A stretch of 64,000 nt of DNA from Przewalskia tangutica (taxonomy: Eukaryota > Streptophyta > Magnoliopsida > Solanales > Solanaceae): assembly GCA_029844215.1 (NCBI GenBank), contig CM056721.1, positions 131,407,254 to 131,471,253 on the forward strand, read 5' to 3'. The notes under the pieces were generated by a model that saw only the letters and a program-made list of their open reading frames with translations, was not told where the DNA came from and ran no database searches. The translations under genes and the position numbers were made by a program. Shown here piece after piece: positions 10,951 through 22,538 of this stretch. The first letter of the stretch is position 1. Every line of letters starts with the position of its first letter.

Positions 10951-11728
10951 GTTAGTCCATACCGATGTGTGTGGGCCTTTTTCAACTCAAGCTAAGGGAG
11001 GCTTTCTTTATTTCATCACTTTTACAGACTATTTCTCAAGGTTTTGACATGTGTATCTTATGAAACATAAGTCTGAAGTTTTTGAGAAATTCATGGAGTA
11101 CAAGTCAGAAGTAGAGAAACAACTTGAAACAAGTATTAAAACTCTTCGATCAGATCGAAGAGATGAGTACTTAAGTAAAGAATTTCTAGATTACTTGAAG
11201 CTTCATGGAGTACATTCAGAATGGACACCTCCCGGAACGCCACAAATGAATGGTGTTGCTGAGAGGAGAAATCGTACCTTATTAGATATGATTAGATCCA
11301 TGATGAGCTTCTCAGATCTACCAACATATCTATGGGGATATGCATTGCAAAGCTCAATCTATATTTTGAATAGAGTTCCATCAAAGTCAGTAGAGAAAAC
11401 TCCATATGAGATATGGAATGGCAAGAAGCCAGCACTTAGACACATGCGACCCTGGGGGTGCCCTGCATATGTAAAGAAGTTGCTCACTGACAAATTGGAA
11501 TCTAAAAGTGAGAAGTATTATTTTGTAGGGTATCCTAAGGAAACAAGAGGGTACTACTTCTATCTTCCTGAGGAACATAAAGTAATTGTTTCCAGAAATG
11601 CAACTTTCCTTGAAGAAGACTATGTCTACAAGGAACAGAGTTGCAACAAGATAGAACTTGAAGAAATTCAAGAAGTACAAAATAATGTAGAGAATGACCC
11701 CTTGTCAAATGACCTAGGCAATGATTAA
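10934..11728 (+). pseudogene. Copia-1 integrase core and C-terminal region
   Basis: After a frameshift near 10886-10940 the sequence resumes as ELVHTDVCGPFSTQAKGG, with the first catalytic Asp. A stop interrupts at about 11045. It continues through LRSDRRDEYLSKEF (second Asp; the usual GGEY is RDEY) and TPPGTPQMNGVAERRNRTL (catalytic Glu). It ends with the WNGKKPALRHMRPWGCPAYV and YYFVGYPKE blocks. A TAA at 11726-11728 separates it from the next segment in the same frame. Integrase would insert element cDNA into host DNA; this copy cannot be translated intact. Confidence 0.85.
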
Positions 11729-12760
11729 GTGGGAGTATTTGATGATGATTGGGTACTTAGAGTACGCCCTTCAGCCAGTGGGAGTGTTGTGAGGGATAAT
11801 GCAGAAATGCAAGACCCTCATGCACAACCAATGGTAGATGACACAATAGTTGTGCATCATCCTATTCAAAATGATATTCCTGAAAGTTCTCAAGGTGGTG
11901 GATTGTCCAACACACAAACATCTTCTCAAAATCAAAATACAGCAAACACTGAAACACAGAATGTTCAACTCCATAGGACCACTAGGACTCATCGTGCACC
12001 TGAAAGACTTAATCTCCTTGTTGAAACACATAATGAGATAGATATTCCTGATCATCAACCTACTACCTACATCGAAGCAATGTTAGACATTGATTCACAG
12101 AGATGGCAAGAAGCCATGAAATCCGAAATGGAGTCTATGTACATAAACCAAGTATGGAACTTTGTTGACTTGTCAACAGGGGTTAGACCCATATGATGCA
12201 AATGGGTCTTCAAGAAGAAGATTGATGCATATGGCAAAATACAGACTTATAAAGCAAGATTGGTGGCTAAAGGTTATAATCAATGGTCTGGGGTCGATTA
12301 TGATGAAACCTTTTCACCTGTTGCAAAGACTAAGTCCATTCGAATTTTGTTTGCAATAGTTGCATACTATGATTATGATATTTGGCAAATGGATGTTAAA
12401 ACTGACTTCCTCAATGGTAATCTAATTGAGGAGGTGTATATGATACAACCAGAGGGTTTTACATCCAACACTCAACCCAAAGCAGTATGCAAACTACAAA
12501 AGCCCATTTATGGACTTAAGCAAGCCTCAAGGAGTTGGAACATTTGTTTGGACAAAGTATTCAAATCGTTTGACATTGTTAGAAGCGAAGAAGATCCATG
12601 TGTTTATAGTAAACGCACAGATGAGAGTATTGTCTTCATCGTCATATATGTAGATGACATATTGATAATGAGAGATAATAATACTCTCATGCAATCAGTC
12701 AAGGAATTGTTATCCAGTACCTTCATGATGAAGGACTTAGGTGAAGCCTACTAAATTCTT
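11729..12760 (+). pseudogene. Copia-1 reverse transcriptase
   Basis: The region starts in a linker rich in Asn/Gln/Thr and enters RT at ARLVAKGYNQWSGVDYDETF. A TGA at 12194-12196 falls just before CKWVFKKKID. Motifs DVKTDFLNGNLIEEVYM, PIYGLKQASRSWN and the catalytic YVDDILI (about 12648) are present. In DVKTDFLNG the usual Ala is Asp. The frame ends at a stop after KDLGEAY (12752-12754), and the following 12.76-13.03 kb has more stops. Confidence 0.85.
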
Positions 12761-13056
12761 GGAATTAGGATCTACAAGAGATAGACTTAGTAGATTGTTG
12801 GGGCTGTCACAATCTGTATATATAGAAAAGTGCTAAGACAATTCCTTATGGAGAAATCCAAGAAGGAAGATCTTCCTATAGGTCAAGGCATCAAGTTATC
12901 AAAGAAAGATAGTCTTTCTACAGTTGCAGAACTTGAACGCATGAAAAGAATCTCATATGCCTCAGCTATAGGATAAATCATGTATTCCATGAACTGTAAA
13001 AGACCAGATGTGGCATGTGCACTTAGTATGACAACACTGTTAATTCGACAACTTAA

Positions 13057-13401
13057 ACCGAGTACATTGCTTAATCGAAAGCTTATAAAGAAGTTGTTAC
13101 AATATCTAAATTTCTAAAGGAACTAGGGGTTGTTCCAAGTACCAGATGTGCAATAACGATTTATTGTGACAACACTGGTGCGATTGCGCAAGCTAAGGAA
13201 CCAATATCAACAAACAGAAACAAGCATGTACCAAGGAAATACCACATACTTAGAGGGGTGGTAGAGACTGAAGAAATAAAGATAGACTACATTCCCACAG
13301 ATGAAAATCTAGCAGATCCATTTACTAGATCATTAAGCTTAGTCAAGCATAATGGTCATTTTGAAAACATGGGCATTGGATACGTTAGTGATTGGCTCTA
13401 G
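13057..13401 (+). pseudogene. Copia-1 RNase H, internally deleted
   Basis: An abrupt junction near 13045-13060 joins RT-thumb remnants to RNase H. Thereafter one frame reads YCDNTGAIAQAKEP, then KHVPRKYHILRGVVE and ENLADPFTRSL, ending at the TAG 13399-13401. The first RNase H Asp/Glu motifs (usually around YCDADWA and ESEY) are missing or damaged. The polypurine tract and 3' LTR follow within 15 bp. Confidence 0.75.
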
Positions 13402-13414
13402 GCCAAGTGGGAGA

Positions 13415-14963
13415 TTGAAAGTATATATGTACTAGAAACAATCATTTTAGGAGCACATGTACTTGAACACATTCATATTATTAATGAGATTAATATATTT
13501 GGTTTTTGCAATTATTGAATTATTATTTGATTGTTTATATTATTCATTAATGTGCATCCCTTGAACTTACATTGTCATTGATAGTGTGAGATATTAATGA
13601 TAGAGTGTAGTTCTTAAAATAGTCTAGACTGATGATCATTGAGAATGAGATATAAATGATATGTTGTAAGTCGACATGTGGTCTGCATCACATTCTTAGA
13701 GAATGTAGTATATCTCACTTACTACTAGCAATAGTTGCTAGTGATGGACACATGAATACTCTTAGAGGAGTATTGACATACCCTGCTGATAAATTATTTG
13801 TTATACATGTCTAGAGTATTATCAGCATGTGGGAGATAGAGGTCCTTAGACTTGAGGTCAATATCACCTTGTTTACGGAGTAATGCACTTTGATCCTATC
13901 CTAAGCTTAAATACCTTATAGGTTGAGACGCGGCTTGTATTGGGTGCATTACATAGTAGATTGAAGGTGGTAGTTGAGCCAAAAATATGATTCATTCCTC
14001 GATTGGAATTTCGAGAGAACACTCAGCTTCTCAAAGATGTTAAGTCGACCAAGTCATTGGCCAATGCAAGAGACATATCTAGGATATGGTCTAGTTGTCG
14101 ACTAATATAGATGAGATAAAGTGATCAAGTCATTTGGATAGACACTTGGAAAATCTTAAACTTGATCGAGTGTGTCGCGAATGAAAGGAATTTATCATCT
14201 CACATAGAGGTCTGTTTACTTGAGTCTTGTAAACGTACTTCACACATTGGGTCCGTCACCGGCGCCGTCTAGGAGTTCCGTGTGAACCTTGATTTGATCA
14301 AGTTTCGATATGTGAAGGCCTAAAGGGTCACACTAAGTCGATTGTCTTTTCGGTCTAAGGGTATATTGAGAGAATGTAAAATATTGGATTTAGAATCAAG
14401 ATATTTTATTTAATAATAAATTATGAGATAATTTTCATTTGATGAAAATTATTTAATTAAGTCAAAATTAAATCTTGGATTTAATTAGAACTAAAACGTG
14501 CAGAAAATAAATAGAGGAGCCGCACAACAGTGGACCCAGTTCGACTGGCCCACTGCAATTTGGATTTGGGTCAGGTCTTGAAGCCTGATCCAAATCGGAT
14601 TTGGTTTTGGGTTTCCTCCACTATATATTTGGCACTTAACCCATAATTTCAGGTTGCTCTCACTTTTCACTTTCTGAACTCAGAGTTCAGGAAATAAAAT
14701 TCTCTCAAACCTCTGTCAAGATTTCCTAGCTTTCTTGGCAAAGGAATATACCGAAACAAGACTTGCACCCGGATTGACAATCGTGTGCGCTCCCTTTAGT
14801 AAATACTAACAAAGCTTAAACTGTAATTTTTTTTCCTATTTTTGCAGATTATAATTATCGCATAATCATACCAGAAACGTTTGTTGGAGCAAGTAAGTTT
14901 ACTCAAAATTTTAAACTTTCGATGTGTCTTACTTGTGTGTTTTACACCCAATAAATCTCTACA
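13415..14963 (+). repeat. 3' LTR of Copia-1
   Basis: Starts TGAAAGTATATATGTAC after the polypurine run and ends CTCTACA. It is collinear with the 5' LTR, with scattered differences. TSD TACTC follows at 14964-14968. Confidence 0.95.
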
Positions 14964-15081
14964 TACTCAGACGAAAAGTTAACGATCCGGATCGAAATAC
15001 CTGGTAACCTTATCAGTCTGATTCAGGTCCGGGTAATCGGTCTGATTCCGGTATATCGATATCCGGACCGGACCGATAACA
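14964..15081. mobile_element. Right half of the CCGGAT-rich TIR element
   Basis: Continues the element broken at 5965: GATCCGGATCGAAATACC, GGTCCGGGTAATCGG and the right terminus CCGGACCGATAACA. Removing Copia-1 and one TSD restores an element of about 170 bp with 14-bp inverted termini. The next 420 bp (15082-15500) show no feature. Confidence 0.55.
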
Positions 15082-15500
15082 GATGGTACCTGAATTTGTA
15101 TTTGACTCTAACCAATTCAGTCTTGTAAAGTTGTCATTGCTCTTCTAATAGGGAACCATGAAAATGAAAATTTGACACAACAGGTAGGCTGAAGTAATAT
15201 TTACATAATACCAAGTAGAGATGTAAACTGCAAATTAATAAGATAACTTGAAAGACTCAAATAATCAAATAATCTCAAAGAGATTTTGCACCAGACTACT
15301 AAGTGCAAAATTCTTTTTGTAAGATCAATATATTGTCAATATAAACATATTTCCATCTGACTTCTTTTCTGCCTATTCGCTCAAAGAATGAAACTGATGT
15401 TGAATGAAGTGACCCCATCTCAAACATGAATTATATGCTTGAAGCTTAGACAACGTTTTGCCGCCACCTGATATATTAAAATGCAATCACAGACTTGCAC

Positions 15501-15682
15501 ATATACCATCGGTCCGGATACACCCGAGAACCAGACCGAAATATCCGGATCGATACTCGGACCGAAAAGTTAATGGTCCGGATACGAGTACCAGACATAA
15601 GGATCCGGATCGAAATACCCGATAACCTTATCATTCCGGTTTCGGTATGTCAATACCCGGACCGAACCGGACCGATAACAGT
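15501..15682. mobile_element. Second CCGGAT-rich TIR element
   Basis: Closely parallels the interrupted copy: TCGGTCCGGATACACCCGAG, GAAATATCCGGATCGATACT, GATCCGGATCGAAATACC, CCGGACCGATAACAG. The uninterrupted TACTCGGACCGAAAAGTTAA shows the empty state of the Copia-1 target. The open frame 15495-15749 is an artefact of the RIRI/PDR-coding repeat. Confidence 0.6.
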
Positions 15683-15702
15683 CCTAGATACCTGTATATC
15701 CT

Positions 15703-15971
15703 CAGGGGCGGACCCATATATAAAATTTTGGTGCTCGAACACTCATTAATCGTGGCGGATACACTATGTAGAAATATAGAAAATATTTAAATTTTGATAT
15801 AAAACAATACATAGCACCCATGAATCAAAAAATGATCTTGTTGCTCTGGTTAAAATGTGATAGACTTAAGCTAGGTCACGGAGGATTTGAGTTCGAAATT
15901 CATTTAAAATAATATTTTTTATTGATTTTAAGGTGAGCACCCAATATCATTAAATTCTGTATCCACCACTG
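15703..15971. mobile_element. hAT-type MITE, CAGGGGCGGA termini
   Basis: The left end CAGGGGCGGACCC and right end GTATCCACCACTG are inverted with a few changes. TSD TATATCCT/TATATCTT (7 of 8) fits hAT. Same terminal wording as the MITE at 34757-34995. Internally, TAGGTCACGGAGGATTTGAG followed by TTCGAAATTC resembles a decayed Pol III B box, also common in this MITE type. Confidence 0.65.
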
Positions 15972-15979
15972 TATATCTT

Positions 15980-17037
15980 TTCATGATCTCATTAATTATG
16001 AATGACGATTGTCATGTTTGATTCTCCAAGTACGATTTAATGCTAAATTAAACTGGCATTAAGCTATTACCTTTGGACTCAATATTTTATCTTTCACTTG
16101 AACAGAAACTGTGATATACAATGAAATTAGTTAAGACATTACCTATCCTTCTTCACTTTATAATGGCCATTTGGTGCACTATTACTTCGTCTATCCGAGA
16201 TGGTTAACTCCTCCCACACCAAAAAAAATAATACAGTAATTGAGATTGGGATTTATGATCAAGAGTTAAAAACACCATTATCAAAACAAAACTGTCACAT
16301 AATCAAAATGAAAATAATGTCCAAAAAAGATCCTCTAATTTATTTGAGTCAACAATGTAAAAATAAACTAATAATGGCTTACCTTACCTACGGGCCTAAG
16401 TGAATAAATACGTGATTTTGTACCACCATTTAAGTTATATTTGCAAGTCTACTCGTTTTGAAATAACTTTATATATATGTAGTGTTTAAAATTACATATG
16501 GCTTAAGTTCAACCACATATAGTTGAAGTTACATCATTTTTGTCTGAACTTCAATCATTTTTGCTGAAGTTCATGCATGCACGTATAGCCGATTCTAATT
16601 TTATATATTCTTTCTTATTTTTATGCCTTTAAACTTTAGTTATTCCGCATGAGCTTCAGTCATATTTTTGTCTGAAGTTAGGCTCTGTTAAATCTAACTT
16701 CAGACACCGCATATCTGAAGTTGCCCTGAAGTGGTAAACGTGCAAAAAGTTTAGGAATTTTTTTACATGTTAAATAAAAGTGTCCAAATAAGACTGTGAA
16801 TTTTTACTTACCCAGAGTATATGCGGATCTACCGTTGAAGTTATAAGTTCAACAAAACCCATTAACTTTGTCTCAAACTCTGTACTTATATTAAAATATA
16901 ACATATTCCGGATCCAGCTATTATCTTATCCTAAAACTCGAAATCAATAAACTTAAAATTTTGAGTCTACCTCTCACTTTACCTTCCACCGTGTCTCCAA
17001 TCCCATCTACCTCTCACCTTACCTTCCACCAAGTCTC
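15980..17037. other. Intergenic DNA with TGAAGTT-rich repeat and a 36-bp doublet
   Basis: From 16500 to 16740 the hexamer-like word TGAAGTT or its complement recurs (TTGAAGTTACATC, GTCTGAACTTCAATC, GCTGAAGTTCATGC, GTCTGAAGTTAGG, ATCTGAAGTTGCCCTGAAG). Near 16968-17042 the block CTACCTCTCAC-TTACCTTCCACC-GTCTCCAATC occurs twice in tandem, and Copia-2 landed at the end of the second copy. No gene is supported. Confidence 0.5.
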
Positions 17038-17042
17038 CAATC

Positions 17043-17347
17043 TGTTGAGATATTAGAGAGGTGTACGAGAGTACCGTAGGGTGTAATACATAGGAACATT
17101 ACACTTGTGTCATTATTGTAAAGTTAGTTACAATTAGTGGTTGATAGAATTGTAATTAGTGTGAGTAATATAAAATAACCTAGGTGTAAATATCTAGACA
17201 AGTTTTTTTATATTTTTAGATATTCTGTATATCTCTTGCTTCCTTCTCTTTCTTACTTTCTAAAGGAACGAACTGTTCTTCCATTTTTTCTTCTCCTCTA
17301 TTCTACTTCACTTATAGATCGCCTCTCTTGCAAGTTAACTTTCGTTA
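17043..17347 (+). repeat. 5' LTR of Copia-2
   Basis: TGTTGAGATATTAG to CTTTCGTTA; ends TA rather than the usual CA, as judged by the adjacent primer site and the TSD. It contains a TATAAAATA-like box at about 17168-17177. Confidence 0.9.
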
Positions 17348-17724
17348 TGGTATCAAAGCCATGGTTCGTGGATCGATGAACTGCAAGAAGAATCAGTAAA
17401 TAATTTAGGATCGAAGAAGAGAGATTTCAGATCGGACGAGAACATGCAGTGAAGGAATAACTAGTTCAGAGATTTCAGATCGGACGAGAGTAATTGCGGA
17501 TTGAAGACTAAAATTAAACATGCAGTGAAGGAATAACTAGTTTCAGATAAATTGAAATCTGAAATTGATTCACTGGAATTAGTTGAAGGTTTTCAGATCG
17601 GAAGTTGAGTAGATTCGAAAATCGAGTTTCAGATCGAAGAAAACTAAAAATATCGAAGAAAACTAGAGATCGAAATCGAAATCGAATTTTTAGATCGAAG
17701 GTTGAGAAATCCATATCGATACTG

Positions 17725-18624
17725 ATGAAAACAGAGTGCGTAACGATCGACCACAACCATCCGTTGTATCTATTTCCTTCGGATTCGCCTGGATCGTTGT
17801 CGATTGGGGTGGTATTGACAGGAATGGACAATTATGCGTTATGGAGTAGGGCAATGAGATTGGCTCTGTTAGGAAAGAACAAGATCGGGTTCATAGATGA
17901 AACGGTGAAGAAGGAATCTTATCAAGGATCATTGGCAGGATTGTGGGAGAGATGCAATGACATAGTAGTTTCTTGGCTAATGGGAAATGTGAGCAAATCA
18001 CTGCTTACGGGAATGATTTATAACTCAGACTCGCTTACGATTTGGAAGGAGTTAAATGAAAGATTTGATAAGATCAACAGTTCCAGGGCTTTTCAACTAC
18101 ACAAAGAGATAGTTTCACAAAGGCAAGGAACACTATCGGTTTCAGTATATTACTCAAAACTGAAGGATTTGTGGGATGAGTACGACTCGATTATTCCATT
18201 ACCAACTTGTTGCGACAAGTCGAAGGAGTTTGTGGACCATATGCAGTATCAAAGATTGTTACAGTTCTTGATGGGGTTGAATGATGGTTTTAATCAGGCC
18301 AAGAGTAAGGTGTTGATGATGCAACAAGTACCTACTCTTAATCAAGTCTATGAGATGATAAACCAGGAAGAGAGTCAAAGAATCATGCAGGATATGATAG
18401 AACCTGTTGCAATGTTTACTGCAAGGAACAACAGAATTGGACAAGGGACACAGAAGCAGAAGAACCCTTTCAATCCTAATGTGGTTTGTGACTATTGTCA
18501 TGTGAGAGGACATTTGCAACAAGATTGTAACAAGTTGATGAAGTGCACTTATTGCCACAAGACTGTACATCTGAAAGAAGGATGCTACAGATTGATTGGA
18601 TACCCTGAAGATTTCAAAGGATAA
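17725..18624 (+). pseudogene. Copia-2 gag
   Basis: The ATG at 17725 gives MKTECVTIDHNHPLYLFPSD, the usual start of this gag class. The frame is open upstream to 17605 but that part is an Arg/Lys-rich leader translation. The DNYALWSRAMRLALLGKNK block, SVYYSKLKDLWDEYD and FLMGLNDGFNQ are typical Copia gag. Two zinc knuckles close it: CDYCHVRGHLQQDC and CTYCHKTVHLKEGC, the second with Thr-Val where Gly is usual. A TAA at 18622-18624 ends the frame; the same frame continues into pol, so this is either a gag-pol stop or a mutation. A mutation is more likely, given the other stops. Confidence 0.85.
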
Positions 18625-18642
18625 TACAAGAAGGCGAATGCT

Positions 18643-19994
18643 GTGATAGGTGAAGAATCGCAATTCGAAAATATTGGACAAAGGAATAACATGAATTTTG
18701 TTCATGGTGTGAAGCAGGATAGGGGCCAATCCAGGAGACTAGATGGAGTACAACAGGACAATCAAAAGACACTTGGACTTGGACTGTTGGGAAATCTCAC
18801 ACACAAGCAACAGCAGAGGCTGCTGAAGTTGCTAGACAGTGAGGATGGACCAGGGAACATCACTGATATTGTAGCAAACATGACAGGTATAATGAATACA
18901 GAAAAGATTATAAAATGGATTGTGGACACAGGTGCCACAAATCATATGATTAATGATCAGAAATTACTGAAGATTAAGAAATTGATAGGAGATGCAGGAA
19001 AGGTGCAGATGCCAACAGGGGACTCAGCTGCTATCACACATATTGGAGACTACCATTTAGGAGGAGGTGATGTGCTTAAGAATTTCCTTTGCATACCTAC
19101 ATTCAAATTTAACCTAATGTCTGTAACTAAGGTGACAAAGGAGTTGCACTGTAGTGTCACATTCCTTCCTAAGTATTGTGTATTTCAGGATCTCTCGTCT
19201 GGGAAGGTAAGAGCGATTGGTAATGAAGAAGGGGGATTGTATGTGCTGAGCATAGATGAGGCAGAAAGTAGGAAGATGATTCAAGCAATGACAGCTACAC
19301 AGAATGTAGATGCTTCTACTTGGCACCTGAGGATGGGACATGTGCCTATGAGAGTTCTGAAGAGAATACCATGTTTTAGCAATAATGATTCTTTTACATC
19401 GAATAATTGTGAGGTTTGTCCACTATCTAGGAAGGTTCGAGTTCCTTTTCCAGTCAGTAACAGTAGGAAATTAAAGCCTTTTGAGCTGTTACATATGGAT
19501 GTATGGGGTCCCTACAAAGTTGAGACTTTTAATGGAATGAGGTATTTTCTAACCATTGTAGATGATTGTTCTAGATGGACTTGGGTATTCCTGTTAAGGT
19601 TGAAATCTGATGTCACAACCATACTGAAAAAATTCTTTGTAGCAGTAAAGACACAGTTTGAGATGATCATTAAGAGGGTAAGATCAGATAATGGATCTGA
19701 ATTCTTTAATTCTAATTGCATACAGTTGTTTCAGGAGCATGGAGTAGTACATGAGAGTTCTTGTCCATATACACCTCACCAAAAGGTGTTGTGGAAAGAA
19801 AACACAAACATTTATTAGAGACAGCTAGAGCCATCAAAATTCAAGCCAATCTGTCGGATAGTTTTTTGGGATTTTGTATTGAAAGTGTTGTATACATTAT
19901 CAATAGGATACATGCTACTGTATTGAAGAACAAGTCACCATTTGAGATGTTGTACAACAAGACACCTTCATTCATGCACTTTAGAGTGATATGA
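18643..19994 (+). pseudogene. Copia-2 protease and integrase
   Basis: Protease WIVDTGATNHMI (intact DTG) is at about 18916. Pre-integrase TWHLRMGH is at about 19320. Integrase core has HMDVWGPYKVETFNG, VRSDNGSEFFNSN and, after a one-base frameshift near 19785, the ERKHKHLLETARA block with the catalytic Glu. The second frame continues to a TGA at 19992-19994, within what is usually FGCLCFA. Only the shift and the stop break an otherwise well conserved sequence. Confidence 0.85.
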
Positions 19995-20048
19995 TGCTTA
20001 GGTTTTGCAACTACACTGCCCAAGACAGATAAATTCAGCCCAAGAGCA

Positions 20049-21824
20049 GTGAGAGTTGTGCTGTTAGGATATGGTACCTCACAGAAGGGCTACAGACTTT
20101 ACGACATGGAGAATAGGGTCATATTCATGAGTCGGGATGTGGTGTTTACGGAGTCGATCTTTCCCTTCAAAAATGGAACAGAGAACAGACCTGGATTCAT
20201 GACAGCACAAGAGCACTTTTGCTTTGAGGATCTCATAATGACTTGTAATCGGAGGAATTTGGACCAGGGAGATTCAATGGTACAAAATAACCCAGAAGTT
20301 CATACAGTGGATGAAGAAGACCAACTGAATGAAGGGGGGCACAGTAAAGGAGGTGAAGGAACTCAGCAAAGTGAGGGGATACAACCTGGAGGAGATCAGC
20401 AGAATGAAGGAAGACAAAATGCAGATGTTTCTCAGGAGACAATAAGAAAGTCAACAAGGGCATCCAAGCCACCTATTTGGCACAAGGATTATGTCACTGA
20501 TCAGGGGTCATCTAGGTGCTTATACTCCATTGCTGATGCAGTTGATTACACTGGCTTGTCATCCCAATACCAGAACTTTGTGGGCCAAGTTTCAAAAGAA
20601 GTTGAACCACATAGCTATTCAGAAGCAATTCGTGACACGAGGTGGATAGAGGCAATGAAGGCTGAGATCCAAGCTTTAGAAGATAATAAGACATGGGAGA
20701 TGGTGGATTTACCAAGAGGAAAGAAATATATTGGTTGTCGATGGGTGTATAAAATAAAATACACATCATCAGAGGAGATCGAAAGATTTAAGGCCAGGTT
20801 AGTAGCTAAAGGCTACAATCAGAAGGAATGGCTCGACTACCAAGAAACATTTTCTCCTGTAGTGAAGATGACAACAGTAAGAGTTGTGATTGTCATTGCT
20901 GCTGCTAAACAGTGGAAACTATACCAAATGAATGTGTACAATGCATTCTGACAAGGGGACTTGTATGAGGAAGTCTATATGTTGCCACCAGAGGGCTTTC
21001 ACACTGGAGGGGGACAGAAACAAGTGTGCAAGCTGTTGAAATCCCTCTATGGTTTAAAGCAAGCGTCGAGACAATGGAACATAAAACTTACTTCAGCATT
21101 GCTGGAAGCAGGGTTCCGGCAAAGCCACGGAGATTATTCTCTGTTTATTATGCAGAAGGAGGAAAGATTAGTCATTATACTTGTGTATGTGGATGATCTC
21201 CTCATCACAGGTAATGATCCAGAATTGATTCATTATACCAAATCAACCCTGCAGACAACATTCAAAATTAAGGACCTCGGAGAACTCAGATTATTCCTTG
21301 GAATAGAGTTTGCTATGAGCATAGATGGCATAATTATGCACCAAAGGAAATATGCACTGGAATTAATATCTGATATGGGACGTTTTGGTTCAAAGAGTGC
21401 CTCATCACCAATGGAAGTGAATCAGAAATTGACTACTACCATTTATGATCAACACATACAGATTGATGTTGTTGAGGGTGGTCAACCAGTAGATAGTCAG
21501 GTGACAGATGTGCTGTTAGAGGATCCGGGAGCTTACAGGAGATTAATTGGAAGGCTATTGTACCTCACAAATACAAGGCCAGATATAGCATTTGTTGTCC
21601 AAAGGTTAAGTCAGTTTATGAAGGAGCCTAAGACTTCACACTTAGAGGCAGGAATGAGACTGGTAAGATACTTGAAGGAGGCACCAGGTACAGGTATTCT
21701 TTTGGCCAAGAACAGCAGTTCCACACTATATGTTTTCTGTGATGCAGACTGGGGATCGTGTGTCAACACTAGGAGGTCGATCACAGGTTATTTGGTGTTG
21801 TTTGGTCAGTCTCCAGTAACCTGA
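20049..21824 (+). pseudogene. Copia-2 reverse transcriptase
   Basis: Starts with VVLLGYGTSQKGYRLYD (integrase C-terminus), a Gly/Gln-rich linker, then RT: EAIRDTRWIEAMKAEIQAL, ARLVAKGYNQKEWLDYQETF, KSLYGLKQASRQWN, the catalytic YVDDLLITG (about 21186), DLGELRLFLGIEF, TRPDIAFVVQRLSQF and the first RNase H Asp block YVFCDADWGSCVNTRRS. A TGA at 20949-20951 falls where QMDVxxAFLQG is expected (here QMNVYNAF then stop). A second TGA at 21822-21824 replaces the Trp of the usual WKSKKQ. Confidence 0.85.
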
Positions 21825-22251
21825 AAGTCGAAGAAACAAGTGACTGTGTCGCGTAGTTTTGCAGAAGCAGAGTATAGAGCGATCTGCAGCAGTTGCTGAG
21901 GTCGTGTGGCTAGTTGGTTTATATAAGGAGTTGGGGGTGCACATCACACTGCCTGTGGAGGTCTTCACTGATAGCAAGTCAGCCTTGCAGATAGCAGCGA
22001 ATCCAGTTTTCCACGAAAGAACGAAACATATTGACATTGATTGTCATTTCATTCGTGAATGGATTCAAGATGGGCTGATACATACTGCATACATGCCTAC
22101 CAGTGAGCAGCCAGCAGACATACTCACTAAGGCTCTTATGAAACCTCAACATCGTCGATTGGTTTCCAAGTTAGGATTGAAGAACATCTTCAGATCATCT
22201 AGCTTGAGGGGGGATGTTGAGATATTAGAGAGGTGTACGAGAGTACCGTAG
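21825..22251 (+). pseudogene. Copia-2 RNase H C-terminal part
   Basis: Follows the TGA at 21824: SKKQVTVSRSFAEAEYRAI holds the conserved Glu; a frameshift near 21880 follows. The next frame gives EVVWLVGLYKELG, VFTDSKSALQIAANP, RTKHIDIDCHFIREW and ADILTKALMKPQH. It runs 37 bases into the 3' LTR before stopping at 22251. Confidence 0.85.
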
Positions 22252-22533
22252 GGTGTAATACATAAGAACATTACACTTGTGTCATTATTGTAAAGTTAGT
22301 TACAATTAGTGGTTGATAGAATTGTAATTAGTGTGAGTAATATAAAATAGCCTAGGTGTAAATATCTAGATAAGTTTTTTTATATTTTTAGATATTCTGT
22401 ATATCTCTTGCTTCCTTCTCTTTCTTACTTTCTAAAGGAACGAACTGTTCTTCCATTACTGTTCTTCCATTTTTTCTTCTCCTCTATTCTACTTCACTTA
22501 GAGATCGCCTCTCTTGCAAGTTAACTTTCGTTA
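22215..22533 (+). repeat. 3' LTR of Copia-2
   Basis: Same sequence as the 5' LTR except four substitutions and a tandem duplication of ACTGTTCTTCCATT around 22444-22472. TSD CAATC follows. Confidence 0.9.
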
Positions 22534-22538
22534 CAATC

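Larger units (their letters stand above)
5966..14963 (+). mobile_element. Copia-1: full-length but degenerate Ty1/Copia retrotransposon
   Basis: An 8998-bp element with two LTRs of about 1.55 kb, a TGATATCAGAGC primer site (one change from the tRNA-iMet match), a leader of about 2 kb, and gag, protease, integrase, reverse transcriptase and RNase H remnants in Copia order. The polypurine tract GTGGGAGA precedes the 3' LTR. Perfect TSD TACTC stands at 5961-5965 and 14964-14968. Stops, frameshifts and a large RNase H deletion make it non-autonomous. The clade was not assigned. Confidence 0.95.
17043..22533 (+). mobile_element. Copia-2: full-length Ty1/Copia element with near-identical LTRs
   Basis: A 5491-bp element with LTRs of 305 and 319 bp, primer site TGGTATCAAAGC at 17348-17359, gag, protease, integrase, RT and RNase H in order, and a polypurine tract (GAGGGGGGA) before the 3' LTR. 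Perfect TSD CAATC stands at 17038-17042 and 22534-22538. Aligned by eye, the LTRs differ by four substitutions plus one 14-bp duplication, so insertion is fairly recent, yet the coding region has several stops and frameshifts. Confidence 0.95.
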
